This document shows, in pieces, positions 1 to 8,622 of a stretch of DNA of 64,000 bases. Numbering within the stretch: the first letter of the stretch is position 1; every line of letters begins with the position of its first letter. A program made the position numbers and the translations under genes. Below the pieces are notes generated by a model that saw nothing but the letters and a program-made list of their open reading frames with translations, was not told the origin of the DNA and ran no database searches. The DNA lies in contig NZ_KB899996.1 in assembly GCF_000378505.1 (NCBI RefSeq), forward strand, positions 204,436-268,435, given 5' to 3'. This DNA is from Modicisalibacter luteus DSM 23508. Lineage in GTDB: Bacteria > Pseudomonadota > Gammaproteobacteria > Pseudomonadales > Halomonadaceae.

Positions 1-1192
1 CGGGAAGGTAGAGACCGGGTTCCACGGTAAGCACCATGCCCGGCTCCAGCCGCCGCGGCTCGCCATCGCGTCGATAGCCACCGACATCGTGTACGTCGAG
101 TCCCAGCCAATGCGAAGTGGAGTGCAGGTAAAAGCGACGATAGCTTTCGTCTTCGACACGCGCTTCAACACTACCTTCAAGCAAGCCCAGCTCGATCAGC
201 CCAGCCGTCAGATCGTTCACCACCCCCTGATGGATCTCGGCGAGCGTGACACCGGGCGTTACGGCCTGTACGGCCCGTTCCTGGGCGGCCAGCACGATTT
301 CGTAGACGCGCCGCTGTTCAGGCGTGAAACGGCCATTGACCGGGAAGGTGCGGGTGATGTCACCGGCATAGATGTCGTACTCGACGCCGGCATCGATCAG
401 CACCAGGTCACCGTCGCGCAGTGGGCTGGCATTCTCGATGTAGTGCAATACACAGGCGTTGGCGCCACCTCCGACAATGGTGCTATAGGCCGGTCCTTGC
501 CCGCCCTGCCACAGGAACTCGTGCTCCAGCTCGGCCTGCAAGTGATACTCGTATAGGCCCGGCCGGCTGGTGCGCATGGCACGCACGTGCGCCCGCGCGG
601 AGACCTCAGCGGCATGACGCATCAGGGCCAGCTCAGCCTCACTTTTGATCAAGCGCTGCTCATGGATAAGGTAGGCTACATCGCACAAAGCACGGGGCGG
701 TTGGGCACCCTGGCGCATCCGGCTACCGAGTTCGCGTCGCACCTCTTCGGCCAGTGCGAAGGCCGCCTCGTCGTCCAGCGGCAGATAGACCGCTTCACGA
801 CCATCCAGCAGCTCATACAAACGCTCGTCGCGCTCGGCGTTTTCGAAGGCCTGATCGATGCCGAATTGTGCCTCGGCGCCCTCGGCGCCAATGCGAATGC
901 CGGTCCAGGCTTCCTTGGCGGGGTCCTTATCCTGACAGAACAGTACGGCCTCGCCAGCGTCGCGACCGGGTAACAGCACCAGTAAGGCGTCCGGCTCGGG
1001 AAAACCCGTCAGGTAATGAAAATTGCTCTCCTGACGAAAGGGGTACTCACTGTCATTGCTGCGTGTTGCCAGCGTGGCCGCAGACAACAGAACGGCACTG
1101 CGCGGAGGCAGGGCCGCCATCAAAGCCTGACGACGCCCCCGGTATTCTTCCAGGCTGATGGCCGCCGGGCGCGGCAGGATGTCATGTGACAT
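1..1192 (-). CDS. pepP: Xaa-Pro aminopeptidase PepP (3' end cut by window edge)
   Basis: Leftward open frame starting with ATG at 1192-1190 (MSHDILPRP...) and still open at position 1, so about 397 N-terminal codons are visible and the C-terminus is missing. PepP is a cytoplasmic manganese metallopeptidase of the M24B family that removes an N-terminal residue preceding proline. The visible N-terminus carries the family pattern of a start near an EEYRGRRQAL helix, then an SNDSEYPFRQ(E/D)SNFHYLTG block that is highly typical of PepP. The gene lies just downstream of a YgfB-like gene with a 9-base gap, and zapA is divergent, as in E. coli around ygfB-pepP and zapA. The product call is confident; the metal ligands fall mostly in the part that I did not translate fully. 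Confidence 0.9.
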   Translation of the reverse strand, partial: MSHDILPRPAAISLEEYRGRRQALMAALPPRSAVLLSAATLATRSNDSEYPFRQESNFHYLTGFPEPDALLVLLPGRDAGEAVLFCQDKDPAKEAWTGIRIGAEGAEAQFGIDQAFENAERDERLYELLDGREAVYLPLDDEAAFALAEEVRRELGSRMRQGAQPPRALCDVAYLIHEQRLIKSEAELALMRHAAEVSARAHVRAMRTSRPGLYEYHLQAELEHEFLWQGGQGPAYSTIVGGGANACVLHYIENASPLRDGDLVLIDAGVEYDIYAGDITRTFPVNGRFTPEQRRVYEIVLAAQERAVQAVTPGVTLAEIHQGVVNDLTAGLIELGLLEGSVEARVEDESYRRFYLHSTSHWLGLDVHDVGGYRRDGEPRRLEPGMVLTVEPGLYLP

Positions 1193-1201
1193 TCGCTTTC
1201 C

Positions 1202-1783
1202 TCATTGCTGGGGTTCGTTGTCGGCCTGTTCCACCTGCGGTCGACCCGGGTGCTGTTCGGTATACAGCAGCATCGCCGCCATGCGCGCATGCTCGGTCAA
1301 CGCAAACAGGTCGTTCTCATTCTCGGCATCGTCCTCCAGAGCCAGGTCGTCGATGCCGGCAAGCACCTCGAGATCCTCGATGGCCTCGCGCAGGTTGGCC
1401 GACCAGGCATCACGGGTCTCGGCACTCACCTCGCCGACGACCTCGAGAAAACCCAGGGTCCATTCACGCAGCCCGCGGGCCCGCTCAGCCAGCGAGAACA
1501 TGTCATCGGGCAATAGCGGCTCGTAGTTGAGTTCCGCCGCGGAAAGCGCTTCCAATACCTGGCGACGCCAAGTCAGCAGAACCTCGCCCTGGTCACGGTC
1601 CTTCGGTTGTTCGACGCCCATTGCGGCACACACTTCCTCGAGCCAGGCGTCGGCGGATAAATCGTGCAGCGCCAGGCCGGACGCCAGGCGGCCGTCGAGA
1701 AACGCTGGCGACTGCAGGCTGCCGTGAACCAGAAAAACGTTGGCGATGGTGGAAAAGTCGTGCTGGTCGTTGATGATCGACAT
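1202..1783 (-). CDS. ygfB: UPF0149 (YgfB/YecA) family protein
   Basis: Protein of 193 residues if it starts at the ATG at 1783 (MSIINDQHDF); an in-frame extension to 1840 exists but overlaps the zapA promoter. The length, the acidic helical character, the position directly before pepP and the MSIINDQHDFSTIANVFL-type N-terminus fit the UPF0149 family, of which YgfB is the E. coli member. Its biochemical role is not established here; in Pseudomonas YgfB has been linked to regulation of resistance genes. It is probably cotranscribed with pepP, being 9 bases upstream. No membrane segment or signal peptide is visible. Confidence 0.85.
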   Translation of the reverse strand: MSIINDQHDFSTIANVFLVHGSLQSPAFLDGRLASGLALHDLSADAWLEEVCAAMGVEQPKDRDQGEVLLTWRRQVLEALSAAELNYEPLLPDDMFSLAERARGLREWTLGFLEVVGEVSAETRDAWSANLREAIEDLEVLAGIDDLALEDDAENENDLFALTEHARMAAMLLYTEQHPGRPQVEQADNEPQQ

Positions 1784-1870
1784 GGTTATCCGTAGCGAGT
1801 GGAAGGGATTCGACGGCCGAGGCGCCTCTATCGTGGTCAACCCAGGCCGGATGCGGCGGCGTGAGCTACA

Positions 1871-1899
1871 TTGACCGGCCCATACCGCCTCTCTATAGT
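1871..1899 (+). promoter_or_regulatory. Predicted sigma70 promoter of zapA
   Basis: TTGACC at 1871-1876 and TATAGT at 1894-1899 are separated by exactly 17 bases. They lie 70 bases before the zapA start codon, in the divergent gap between ygfB and zapA. The match to the sigma70 consensus is strong; no transcript data. Confidence 0.65.
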
Positions 1900-1968
1900 G
1901 GCCGAAACTGTCTGCATCTTACCGTATCGGGCCCTGCCTTGGCCCACCCCCAGTCCCAGGAGCCAGCC

Positions 1969-2283
1969 ATGAGCGATGACAAGCGTTCGACGACGGAGAT
2001 CACCCTGCTGGGGCGCAGCTACGTCATCGCCTGCCCACCCGAGGAACGCCCCCAGCTGGAGCGGGCCGCGCGCTATCTGGACCGCGCCATGCATGGAATC
2101 CATTCCCGCGGCAAGGTCCTCGACTCGGAGAAGGTTGCCATCATGGCCGCCCTCAATATCGCTCACGACCTGATTCGCATCCAGGACGAGCATCGAGCCG
2201 GGGAGGAAAACCTGGCCCGTCTCAATGAGCGTCTCGGCCAGGCCCTCAACGGCATGCCCGGGCCCAAGGAGCCGGCATCGTGA
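1969..2283 (+). CDS. zapA: Cell division protein ZapA
   Basis: 104-residue protein starting at ATG 1969 (MSDDKRSTTEITLLGRSY). An upstream in-frame extension exists but would run through the promoter at 1871-1899, so the internal ATG preceded by AGGAGCC is preferred. ZapA is a small cytoplasmic coiled-coil protein that bundles FtsZ protofilaments at the division ring. The N-terminal beta-rich head (ITLLGRSYVIACPPEE) and the C-terminal helix with the IMAALNIAHDLI stretch match the family. The gene is followed at once by 6S RNA and a ygfA homologue, the conserved zapA-ssrS-ygfA order. Confidence 0.95.
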   Translation: MSDDKRSTTEITLLGRSYVIACPPEERPQLERAARYLDRAMHGIHSRGKVLDSEKVAIMAALNIAHDLIRIQDEHRAGEENLARLNERLGQALNGMPGPKEPAS

Positions 2284-2300
2284 TTGCGCGGCACATATCT

Positions 2301-2330
2301 TTGGCGACCGCCACCAGCCTCTGTTAGGAT
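2301..2330 (+). promoter_or_regulatory. Predicted promoter of 6S RNA
   Basis: TTGGCG at 2301-2306 and TAGGAT at 2325-2330 with an 18-base spacer. The expected transcript start about 7 bases later coincides with the 5' end of the 6S closing stem at 2337, which supports both calls. Confidence 0.55.
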
Positions 2331-2336
2331 GAAGAC

Positions 2337-2520
2337 GTTCCCTGGGGTGTGCGCCAGTCGCTGAAGTCCCTCGAGCCTATGCGCAGTACCCAGGGGGCCA
2401 ATAGCTAGGCAGGCCCGTGTGCATGTCCGCGCGACGGAAAGCCTGACGGCCTGCCTGCGGCCACCCACCTTGAACCAGTGGGTTCAAGGGCCAGAGCGAC
2501 AACGGCACTCTGGGGAACTC
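2337..2520 (+). ncRNA. ssrS: 6S RNA (SsrS)
   Basis: No protein is needed here: the 184-base stretch between zapA and the cyclo-ligase gene has the 6S layout. The 5' GTTCCC (2337-2342) pairs with GGGAAC (2513-2518) to close the RNA. Near the 3' side is the near-palindromic signature CCTTGAACCAGTGGGTTCAA, almost the same as in E. coli 6S RNA. 6S RNA mimics an open promoter and sequesters sigma70 RNA polymerase in stationary phase. The zapA-ssrS-ygfA gene order is conserved in gammaproteobacteria. The ends are estimated from pairing, to within a few bases. Confidence 0.9.
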
Positions 2521-2592
2521 ATATCCCACCACGGGAATCGGCACGCGCTGCAGGATTCCCTGTTTTCCGTCTCAACGCCTTGCCGGTCAGCC

Positions 2593-3243
2593 GTGGATTT
2601 CGATACCGACTCCGTTACCGTTAGCCTGTCCCAGCATCAGCGTCGCAGGAACCTGCGGCGGGAGTTACGCCAGCGCCGCCGCGCGCTGTCGCCCATGCAG
2701 CGCCGTCGTGCCGCCGTGTCACTTGGTAAGCGCCTGCGCGGCCTGCCGGAAGTTCAGCGCGCCCGGCGAATTGCCATCTACCTGCCCAACGACGGCGAGA
2801 TCGACGTCACCGTACTGTTACCCTGGCTGAAACACCGCGGCGCCAAGGTTTATCTTCCGGTGCTTCGCCCGCTATCCGACAATCGCCTGTGGTTCGTGCA
2901 TTTCCACGAAGCGACGCCCATGGTGGCCAACCGCTTCGGCATTCGCGAGCCGCATACCCGCCATGGCGCCCACCGCGCCCGGCGCTTGCCGCCCTGGGCC
3001 CTGGATCTGGTTTTGTTGCCCCTGGTCGGCTTCGACGATGCCGGCAACCGCATGGGCATGGGGGGTGGTTTCTACGACCGCAGCTTCGCCTTCGTGCGTC
3101 ATCGCCGTCCGCGCCCGCGCCTGATCGGTGTGGCCCATGATTGCCAGCGTGTCGAACACCTCCCGGTGGCTTCATGGGATGTCCCGCTCGATGCCATCGT
3201 CAGCGATGCGCGGGTCGTCCGACCCGACCGCGATAGTTCCTAG
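2593..3243 (+). CDS. ygfA: 5-formyltetrahydrofolate cyclo-ligase
   Basis: The frame is open from 2419, but the first 58 codons overlap 6S RNA and look noncoding. No ATG lies in the early region, so the GTG at 2593 (VDFDTDSVTVSLSQ) is the best start, giving 216 residues, near the family length. The enzyme uses ATP to convert 5-formyl-THF to 5,10-methenyl-THF. The family signature GMGGGFYDR is at residues 155-163, with an upstream YLPNDGEIDV block and an N-terminal basic helix. Its place after 6S RNA matches the ygfA locus. The start codon is the least certain part; a clear ribosome binding site is not visible. Confidence 0.9.
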   Translation: MDFDTDSVTVSLSQHQRRRNLRRELRQRRRALSPMQRRRAAVSLGKRLRGLPEVQRARRIAIYLPNDGEIDVTVLLPWLKHRGAKVYLPVLRPLSDNRLWFVHFHEATPMVANRFGIREPHTRHGAHRARRLPPWALDLVLLPLVGFDDAGNRMGMGGGFYDRSFAFVRHRRPRPRLIGVAHDCQRVEHLPVASWDVPLDAIVSDARVVRPDRDSS

Positions 3244-3336
3244 GGCTTGTCTGGGAAGAAGTCGGCGAGCGATGGCCAGACGATTTTTTACGCCGTATGG
3301 CCAAGTGCAAGCACTTTTCGGATAGACCTAAAACGA

Positions 3337-3370
3337 GAACCGGCAGGCAACTTGCGTTGCCTGCCGGTTC
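3337..3370 (-). terminator. Predicted rho-independent terminator of the small membrane-peptide gene
   Basis: Perfect 14-bp inverted repeat GAACCGGCAGGCAA / TTGCCTGCCGGTTC with a 6-base loop. Read leftward it is followed by TCGTTTTAGG, so it would end leftward transcription from the small gene at 3423-3518. It could also stop readthrough from the rightward cyclo-ligase gene, although there is no T run on that side. Confidence 0.6.
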
Positions 3371-3422
3371 GAAATCGTACTGTCCACCCTCGGCTCTTTG
3401 AGTTTCGCGAGCCGGGCACCGA

Positions 3423-3518
3423 TCAGGTGCCTACGAATGTCTGAGCATAACCGGTTGCCACCACACCGAGACCGAAAATCAGTACCAGTGCCATGACCAG
3501 ATCGGGCTTGCGCTTCAT
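3423..3518 (-). CDS. 31-residue single-span membrane peptide, function unknown
   Basis: Short leftward frame with ATG at 3518 and TGA at 3425-3423. The translation has a basic start (MKRKPD), then about 20 hydrophobic residues (LVMALVLIFGLGVVATGYA) and the tail QTFVGT. A good ribosome binding site, GGAG, sits 7 bases before the ATG (ACGGAGCGGTTA ATG), and a 14-bp hairpin terminator follows about 50 bases after the stop. It has its own transcription unit between the cyclo-ligase gene and ilvA. The predicted form is a single transmembrane helix with a positive N-terminus inside. I do not recognise the family and give no function. A weak signal peptide reading (cut after GYA) would leave almost nothing, so a membrane peptide is more likely. 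Confidence 0.6.
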   Translation of the reverse strand: MKRKPDLVMALVLIFGLGVVATGYAQTFVGT

Positions 3519-3711
3519 TAACCGCTCCGTAAAAAGTCGTTGTTCTACCTACCCCAGATAACAGGGGTGACTATAGGGCTACGCAAAAAGAATGACAACT
3601 GGTTAACTAACGTTTGCTTCAACGCCAGCCCAGACCACACGCCATCCACCATGTAAGCGAACGGTTACTAACTTCATCATTTGCGACCTTTCATCACTTA
3701 TCGGCAGCCGC

Positions 3712-3774
3712 CGGGAAAACTGTTGGGCATGACATGCTTACCCTCAAGTTCCCCGGCGATTATCGTCATGCCCA
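3712..3774 (-). terminator. Possible terminator region downstream of ilvA
   Basis: Just after the ilvA stop, TGGGCATGAC (3724-3733) and GTCATGCCCA (3765-3774) form a perfect 10-bp inverted repeat with a 31-base loop. Read leftward this is followed by ACAGTTTTCCC. The loop and flank also hold a GCCGGGAA / TTCCCCGGC pair that would compete with the first stem. A terminator is the simplest reading; the long loop lowers confidence. The rest of 3519-3777 shows no gene. Confidence 0.35.
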
Positions 3775-3777
3775 GGT

Positions 3778-5292
3778 TTAAGCCATGAACAAACGATAAG
3801 CGGCGTTATCGGTTTCCTTCCAATAGCGATAGCCGATCCGGTCGAAGTATTCCTCGACGTGGCTGCGATCACCGTTGGGTATCTGCATACCGACCAACAC
3901 GCGGCCATAAGCCGCCCCGTGATTGCGGTAGTGGAACAGAGAGATGTTCCAGTCGGCCGGCAGGTGGGTGAGGAAGTTCATCAGCGCACCGGGGCGCTCG
4001 GGGAATTCGAAGCGGTAGACCTGCTCCTCGAAGTGCTCCTTGGGCCGGCCGCCACCGAGATGACGAATGTGCAGCTTGGCGAGTTCGTTGTCGGTCAGGT
4101 CCTCGACCGGATAACCGGCCTCGCCAAGCTTGCGAATCAGCTCGGCACGATCGTCGCCACCGGGCTTGACCTGCACCCCCACGAAAATGTGCGCATCCTC
4201 GGGGTCGGCGTAGCGGTAATTGAATTCGGTAACCATGCGCTTGCCGATGGTACGACAGAACTTCTTGAAGCTACCCGCCCGCTCGGGAATGGTCACTGCC
4301 AGGATCGCCTCGCGCTGCTCGCCGAGTTCGGTGCGCTCGGCGATGTGCTGCAGGCGATCGAAATTGGTGTTCGCCCCGGAGTTGATGCACAGCAGGGTCT
4401 CGCCTTCGGCCCCGGTCTGCTGGATATATTTCTTTAGCCCGGCCAACGACAGCGCACCCGAGGTCTCCGATACGGCACGGGTATCCTCGAAGATATCCTT
4501 GACTGCCGCGCACATCTCATCGGTCGTGACGGTGATGACATCATCGATCAGATCACGGGCGATGGCGAACGGCACCTCGCCGATCTGCGCTACGGCCACC
4601 CCTTCGGCGAACACACCAACCTGATCGAGTACCACACGTTCGCCGGCCTCCAGTGCCGCCTTGAGGCAGGCACTATCCTCGGCCTCGACGCCGATCACCT
4701 TGATCTCGGGACGCAGGTACTTGACGTAGGCGGCCACCCCGGCGATCAGTCCACCACCGCCCACCGGCACGAAGATCGCATCGAGACGCCCAGTCTGCTG
4801 ACGCAGAATTTCCATGCCCACCGTGCCTTGGCCAGCCACCACATCGATATCGTCGAACGGCGGGATGTAGGTGTAGCCATGCTCCTCTATCAATTCCATG
4901 GCGTGGGCCAGGGCCTCACTGAAGGCATCGCCGCGCAGGACCACCTTGGCCCCGCGTGCGCGCACCGCCTGGACCTTGATGTCCGGCGTGATGCGCGGCA
5001 TCACGATCACCGCCTTGACCCCCAGCTTCTTTGCCGACAACGCGAGCCCCTGGGCATGGTTGCCCGCGGAAGCTGCGATCACGCCCTTGGCCTTCTGCTC
5101 GTCGGAGAGCATGACCATCTTGTTATAGGCACCGCGCACCTTGAAGGAATAGACCGGCTGCAGGTCTTCGCGCTTGATCAGAATCTGGTTGTTGAGACGG
5201 CGGGAAAGGAAGGAGGCCGGAGAAATCGGGGTTTCAAGTGCGGCTTCGTAAACGCGGGCCTGGAGTATCTTCTTGACGGTGTCTTCGAGCAT
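3778..5292 (-). CDS. ilvA: Threonine ammonia-lyase, biosynthetic
   Basis: 504 residues from ATG 5292 ([20 protein letters not shown]); E. coli IlvA has 514. An in-frame extension to 5391 is probably leader sequence. The enzyme deaminates threonine to 2-oxobutanoate, the first step of isoleucine synthesis, using pyridoxal phosphate. The PLP lysine is K51 in [11 protein letters not shown], followed by a phosphate-binding SAGNHAQG loop and a VGGGGLIAG glycine loop. Two C-terminal ACT-like regulatory repeats are visible ([14 protein letters not shown] and [15 protein letters not shown]), as expected for the isoleucine-inhibited form. It is divergent from rpiA. Confidence 0.96.
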   Translation of the reverse strand: MLEDTVKKILQARVYEAALETPISPASFLSRRLNNQILIKREDLQPVYSFKVRGAYNKMVMLSDEQKAKGVIAASAGNHAQGLALSAKKLGVKAVIVMPRITPDIKVQAVRARGAKVVLRGDAFSEALAHAMELIEEHGYTYIPPFDDIDVVAGQGTVGMEILRQQTGRLDAIFVPVGGGGLIAGVAAYVKYLRPEIKVIGVEAEDSACLKAALEAGERVVLDQVGVFAEGVAVAQIGEVPFAIARDLIDDVITVTTDEMCAAVKDIFEDTRAVSETSGALSLAGLKKYIQQTGAEGETLLCINSGANTNFDRLQHIAERTELGEQREAILAVTIPERAGSFKKFCRTIGKRMVTEFNYRYADPEDAHIFVGVQVKPGGDDRAELIRKLGEAGYPVEDLTDNELAKLHIRHLGGGRPKEHFEEQVYRFEFPERPGALMNFLTHLPADWNISLFHYRNHGAAYGRVLVGMQIPNGDRSHVEEYFDRIGYRYWKETDNAAYRLFMA

Positions 5293-5390
5293 CCTGGTGT
5301 CCTGAGAGATCGCGCGGGACCGGGGCTGGGAAAAGCCCCTATTGGTAGCAAAGGCAACACCCCGGCGTCCAGCGTATTGGCCGGACACCA

Positions 5391-5420
5391 TTCAATCGGG
5401 GCAATGGGCTCGCCTATAAT
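5391..5420 (+). promoter_or_regulatory. Predicted promoter of rpiA
   Basis: A perfect TATAAT at 5415-5420, with TTCAAT at 5391-5396 as a weak -35 box 18 bases upstream, 31 bases before the rpiA ATG. The -10 box is strong and the -35 weak. Confidence 0.5.
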
Positions 5421-5451
5421 GGCATCTTTGCCATTCAGCCACGAGCCATCT

Positions 5452-6123
5452 ATGACCCAGGACGAACTCAAGCGTGCAGTCGCTGCTGCCGCCATCGACG
5501 AAATCAAGCCCCTGCTGGGCAGCGATACGGTAATCGGCGTGGGCACTGGCTCCACAGCCAACCACTTCATCGACCTTCTGGGCGCGCTGCGGCATGACTT
5601 CAAGGGCGCCGTGGCCAGTTCCCAGGCCACCGCCGAGCGTCTCAAGGCTCAGGGCATCGACGTGTTCGAACTCAACCACGTCGGCAGCGTGCCGGTGTAC
5701 GTGGACGGCGCCGACGAGATCAACCCGAAACTGGAAATGATCAAGGGCGGAGGCGCTGCACTGACCCGCGAAAAGATCGTGGCTGCCTGCGCCGAACGCT
5801 TCGTGTGCATCGCCGATGCTTCCAAGCGCGTCGCGGTGCTGGGTGGCTTCCCGCTGCCCATCGAGGTGATACCCATGGCGCGCTCGTATGTGGCACGCGA
5901 GCTGGTCAAGCGCGGCATCATGCCGGTCTATCGCGACGGGGTAGTCACTGACAACGGCAATCAGATCCTCGACTGCTACGACTTCCTGATCGAGGATCCG
6001 CAGCGCACCGAAGCCGATCTCAATAATATCGTGGGGGTAGTCACTAATGGCCTGTTCGCCGCACGCGGTGCCGATGTGCTTCTGCTGGGTAGTGAACGTG
6101 GCGTAGAGCGCATCACTGCCTAA
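5452..6123 (+). CDS. rpiA: Ribose-5-phosphate isomerase A
   Basis: 223 residues from ATG 5452 ([18 protein letters not shown]), close to the 219 of E. coli RpiA. It interconverts ribose 5-phosphate and ribulose 5-phosphate in the pentose phosphate pathway. The visible family motifs are [11 protein letters not shown] (residues 29-39), DGADEINP (85-92) and the [11 protein letters not shown] block (98-108) with the catalytic lysine. The frame is also open far upstream, across the opposite strand of ilvA, but that extension is antisense coding shadow: the TATAAT promoter at 5415 and normal family length favour the start given. Confidence 0.96.
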   Translation: MTQDELKRAVAAAAIDEIKPLLGSDTVIGVGTGSTANHFIDLLGALRHDFKGAVASSQATAERLKAQGIDVFELNHVGSVPVYVDGADEINPKLEMIKGGGAALTREKIVAACAERFVCIADASKRVAVLGGFPLPIEVIPMARSYVARELVKRGIMPVYRDGVVTDNGNQILDCYDFLIEDPQRTEADLNNIVGVVTNGLFAARGADVLLLGSERGVERITA

Positions 6124-6327
6124 GCTTCGCCCTTAAAAATCCCTGATGCCCGGTCACAGCACGTTGGAAACGCCTTCAACCGGGCAACATACCGCCTTGC
6201 AGTCTTGCGCCGTCACCACAGCTCCCGTGTGCAGAGCGGCAGCCTGGCATCGCCGACCTACAGCTGGGCACTGTACGCCGTCATGAGCATGGGTTTTCAG
6301 GAGGTGCTGTACGGAAAGCCGCCGAGC
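6124..6327. other. Intergenic region rpiA-GT90
   Basis: About 200 bases between the convergent rpiA and GT90 genes. I see no open frame with coding character, no RNA gene and no clear terminator hairpin. Confidence 0.5.
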
Positions 6328-7269
6328 CTAGAGCTGGCCGGACAATTCGAAATACTTCCTGGCAACCAATAACGAGATTAGCCGCTCCTGCCGACGATCC
6401 TTGAACTGTGCCGCATGCTGCTTGGCGTTGGCGATAATCTCTAGCGCCTCATCGGTGTGCGTGGCGTAATAATCCATCTTCTCCTCGAGATCGGCACAAT
6501 CGTCCCGGAGCGGTACGTAATGCCGGTAAGGTTCGAGGCGCCCTTCCATGAACCACGTCTCGAAACGCGGCCTGGGCATGAGGCACAGCGAGTTCGACGC
6601 CAGGATCCACTTGAGGTTGGTCGCGACGTCCTTGCCCTCCAGGCTCAGCACGAATTTGTAGCGCAACTGGTCGCGTATGGACATGAAGGGCCGATAGTCG
6701 GGCTGCGACTTGAGTTTGGGGTCGGTCTGCCCGATGTCCATTCCCGGTTTGTCATGTAGCCGACGGACGACCGAGCGGCGCTGATCGTGAAAGCACTTGC
6801 CTCGCCATACCACTTCATTGCGCTTGCTTTCGAAAGGCTGCGGGTCGTCGATGAAATTGTAATGACGGATGCGGTTCAGCTTGAGCAGTACGGCATTGGC
6901 GTTGTCGCCATCGATGGGTCGGCTCTTGACGAAGGAGGGAACGGTGGGCACTTGGGTCACATCGCCGAAACGATACGCAAAGCGACATGCCGGATCGAAA
7001 TAGCGCACCACGCTTTTTGCATCCAGGTAGTAGGTGCCCCGCCGTTCGTAGCGAAAGTCGGCGATCCGCTGCGCATGTATACCAAGCTCGAAGGGGGACT
7101 GGCGCTTGTTGTAGTAATTCACCCGATCGAGGACGTCATCAAGGTCTTGCTCTTGATGTCCGGCGAGGATCCGTTCCAGCCGATAGCGGAAGAGGCTATC
7201 CGGGGCCAGCAGCTTGAGTAGCCCAGCGGAGTAATAGCGAAGCTTTCGACTCTTGTGGACCAGGTTCAT
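6328..7269 (-). CDS. Glycosyltransferase family 90 (CAP10/LPS-A type)
   Basis: 313 residues from ATG 7269. The family call rests on the central block WRGKCFHDQRRSVVRR, then DYRPFMSIRDQLRYKFVLSLEGKDVATNLKWILASNS and a FETWFMEGRLEPYRHYVPLRDD stretch, the CAP10-like core found in lipopolysaccharide-modifying transferases. It probably adds a sugar to the LPS core. It lies 21 bases after waaA on the same strand, as the last gene of the GT9-hldE-waaA operon, which supports an LPS role. Donor and acceptor cannot be read from sequence. No signal peptide is visible, so it is probably cytoplasmic and membrane-associated. Confidence 0.82.
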   Translation of the reverse strand: MNLVHKSRKLRYYSAGLLKLLAPDSLFRYRLERILAGHQEQDLDDVLDRVNYYNKRQSPFELGIHAQRIADFRYERRGTYYLDAKSVVRYFDPACRFAYRFGDVTQVPTVPSFVKSRPIDGDNANAVLLKLNRIRHYNFIDDPQPFESKRNEVVWRGKCFHDQRRSVVRRLHDKPGMDIGQTDPKLKSQPDYRPFMSIRDQLRYKFVLSLEGKDVATNLKWILASNSLCLMPRPRFETWFMEGRLEPYRHYVPLRDDCADLEEKMDYYATHTDEALEIIANAKQHAAQFKDRRQERLISLLVARKYFELSGQL

Positions 7270-7290
7270 GGTCAGCTCTGCCCAGCGGCA

Positions 7291-8622
7291 CTACTGAGAG
7301 TTATCGGTCCGTGTCGGTAACTCGGACGGACACGGTAATAGCCTTTCCAGGCCATCCAGCGTTCGCGCTAGCGCCCCCCGCTGAGCCATGATCGCCGCTT
7401 TCCCGGCGTCTCCCCGGCGCAGCCGCTCTGCGGGTGCCGCGAATAGATCGCTCACTGCTTCGCCCAATGCCTCGGCATCGGCGATGTCTGTCAGGGCATT
7501 AGCACTGCGCAGCACCTCGGCGACATCCAGGAAATTAGCCAGCTCGGGGCCACTCAGTACCGGCACACCAAGAATAGCCGGCTCGAGCAGATTATGCCCA
7601 CCGATCGGCACCAGGCTACCCCCGACGAAGGCGATGTCAGCGGCGCCGTAGAGACGCATCAGCTCGCCCATGGTATCGCCCAAGTAGACCGTCGTTGCGC
7701 GCTGTACAGGCTCGCTGCGCGAACGACGCGCTAGATGTTCGCCCCGCATCCGGCAAAGATCAGCCACGTCGTCGAAGCGCTGGGGGTGCCTCGGAACTAA
7801 GACCAACAGGGCGTCGGGGTAACGCTCACGAATGCGGCCATGCGCCGTCAGTACCTGCTCATCCTCGCCGGGATGGGTCGATGCCGCGATCCATACCGGC
7901 CGCGTGCCAAATGATGCACGTAAGCGCTCACTTTCGCCACACACATTCTCATCGACACTGATATCGAATTTCAGTGATCCCACCACGCTGAGACGTTCGC
8001 TCGCCATCCCCAGCTCGCGGAAACGCTCGGCATCCTCGTTAGATTTCGCCGCCAGCCAATCGACCTTAGCCAAGGCATTGGCCATTAGCGCACCGAGACG
8101 ACGGTAGCCGCGCATGGCCCGTTCGGACAGCCGCCCGTTGACCACCGCCACCGGTGTCCCTTGGCGATAGCAGGCCTCGAGCAGATTGGGCCACAGTTCG
8201 GTCTCGAAGAAGATGGCCAGATCAGGCGCTAGCTTGCTCACGAAACGCCGCGCTGCACCGGGGAAGTCCAGCGGCACGAAGTGATGGGTCACTTCGCCGC
8301 CGAACAGCGCATCAACACGCTCGGCACCAGTCGCGGTCATGGTGGTGATAACGAGCCGGTGTGCCGGATAGCGGCTGCAAAGCGCCTCGATCAACGGCCG
8401 TGCGGCAATTACTTCGCCCACTGAAGCCGCATGCAGCCATAGCGTCGCACCGTTTAGTGCCGGCACAAGGCCCAGCCGCTCGAGGCGCGGATGAGTGGGC
8501 ACTTGCTCACGCCACACCCGCCGCCAGATCAGCGGCGATAGCGTGTACAACGCACCGCTGTAGAGACAGCGCGCCCAGCCCTTGGGCGGCCGCGAGGGCA
8601 ACGACGAACGCTCAGCGCTCAC
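7291..8622 (-). CDS. waaA: 3-deoxy-D-manno-octulosonic acid transferase WaaA (KdtA)
   Basis: 443 residues from a GTG start at 8622 that overlaps the 3' end of hldE by 11 bases. WaaA is a GT30 enzyme on the cytoplasmic face of the inner membrane that moves Kdo from CMP-Kdo to lipid A precursor. Near the N-terminus is a hydrophobic anchor ([17 protein letters not shown]), then [17 protein letters not shown] with the expected catalytic Glu at residue 70, and later the [18 protein letters not shown] motif of the nucleotide-sugar domain. The overlap with hldE suggests translational coupling. The start lacks a strong ribosome binding site, so it could lie a few codons further in. Confidence 0.94.
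   Translation of the reverse strand: MSAERSSLPSRPPKGWARCLYSGALYTLSPLIWRRVWREQVPTHPRLERLGLVPALNGATLWLHAASVGEVIAARPLIEALCSRYPAHRLVITTMTATGAERVDALFGGEVTHHFVPLDFPGAARRFVSKLAPDLAIFFETELWPNLLEACYRQGTPVAVVNGRLSERAMRGYRRLGALMANALAKVDWLAAKSNEDAERFRELGMASERLSVVGSLKFDISVDENVCGESERLRASFGTRPVWIAASTHPGEDEQVLTAHGRIRERYPDALLVLVPRHPQRFDDVADLCRMRGEHLARRSRSEPVQRATTVYLGDTMGELMRLYGAADIAFVGGSLVPIGGHNLLEPAILGVPVLSGPELANFLDVAEVLRSANALTDIADAEALGEAVSDLFAAPAERLRRGDAGKAAIMAQRGALARTLDGLERLLPCPSELPTRTDNSQ

Noticed and set aside
3241..3330. Possible insertion-sequence end after the cyclo-ligase gene (GGGCTTGTCTGGGAAG)
   Set aside because: No matching inverted end nearby, no target duplication and no transposase fragment.
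4828..5451. Rightward open frame running from inside ilvA straight into rpiA
   Set aside because: It is the antisense of ilvA, and the rpiA promoter lies at 5391-5420; the RpiA motifs only begin at 5452.
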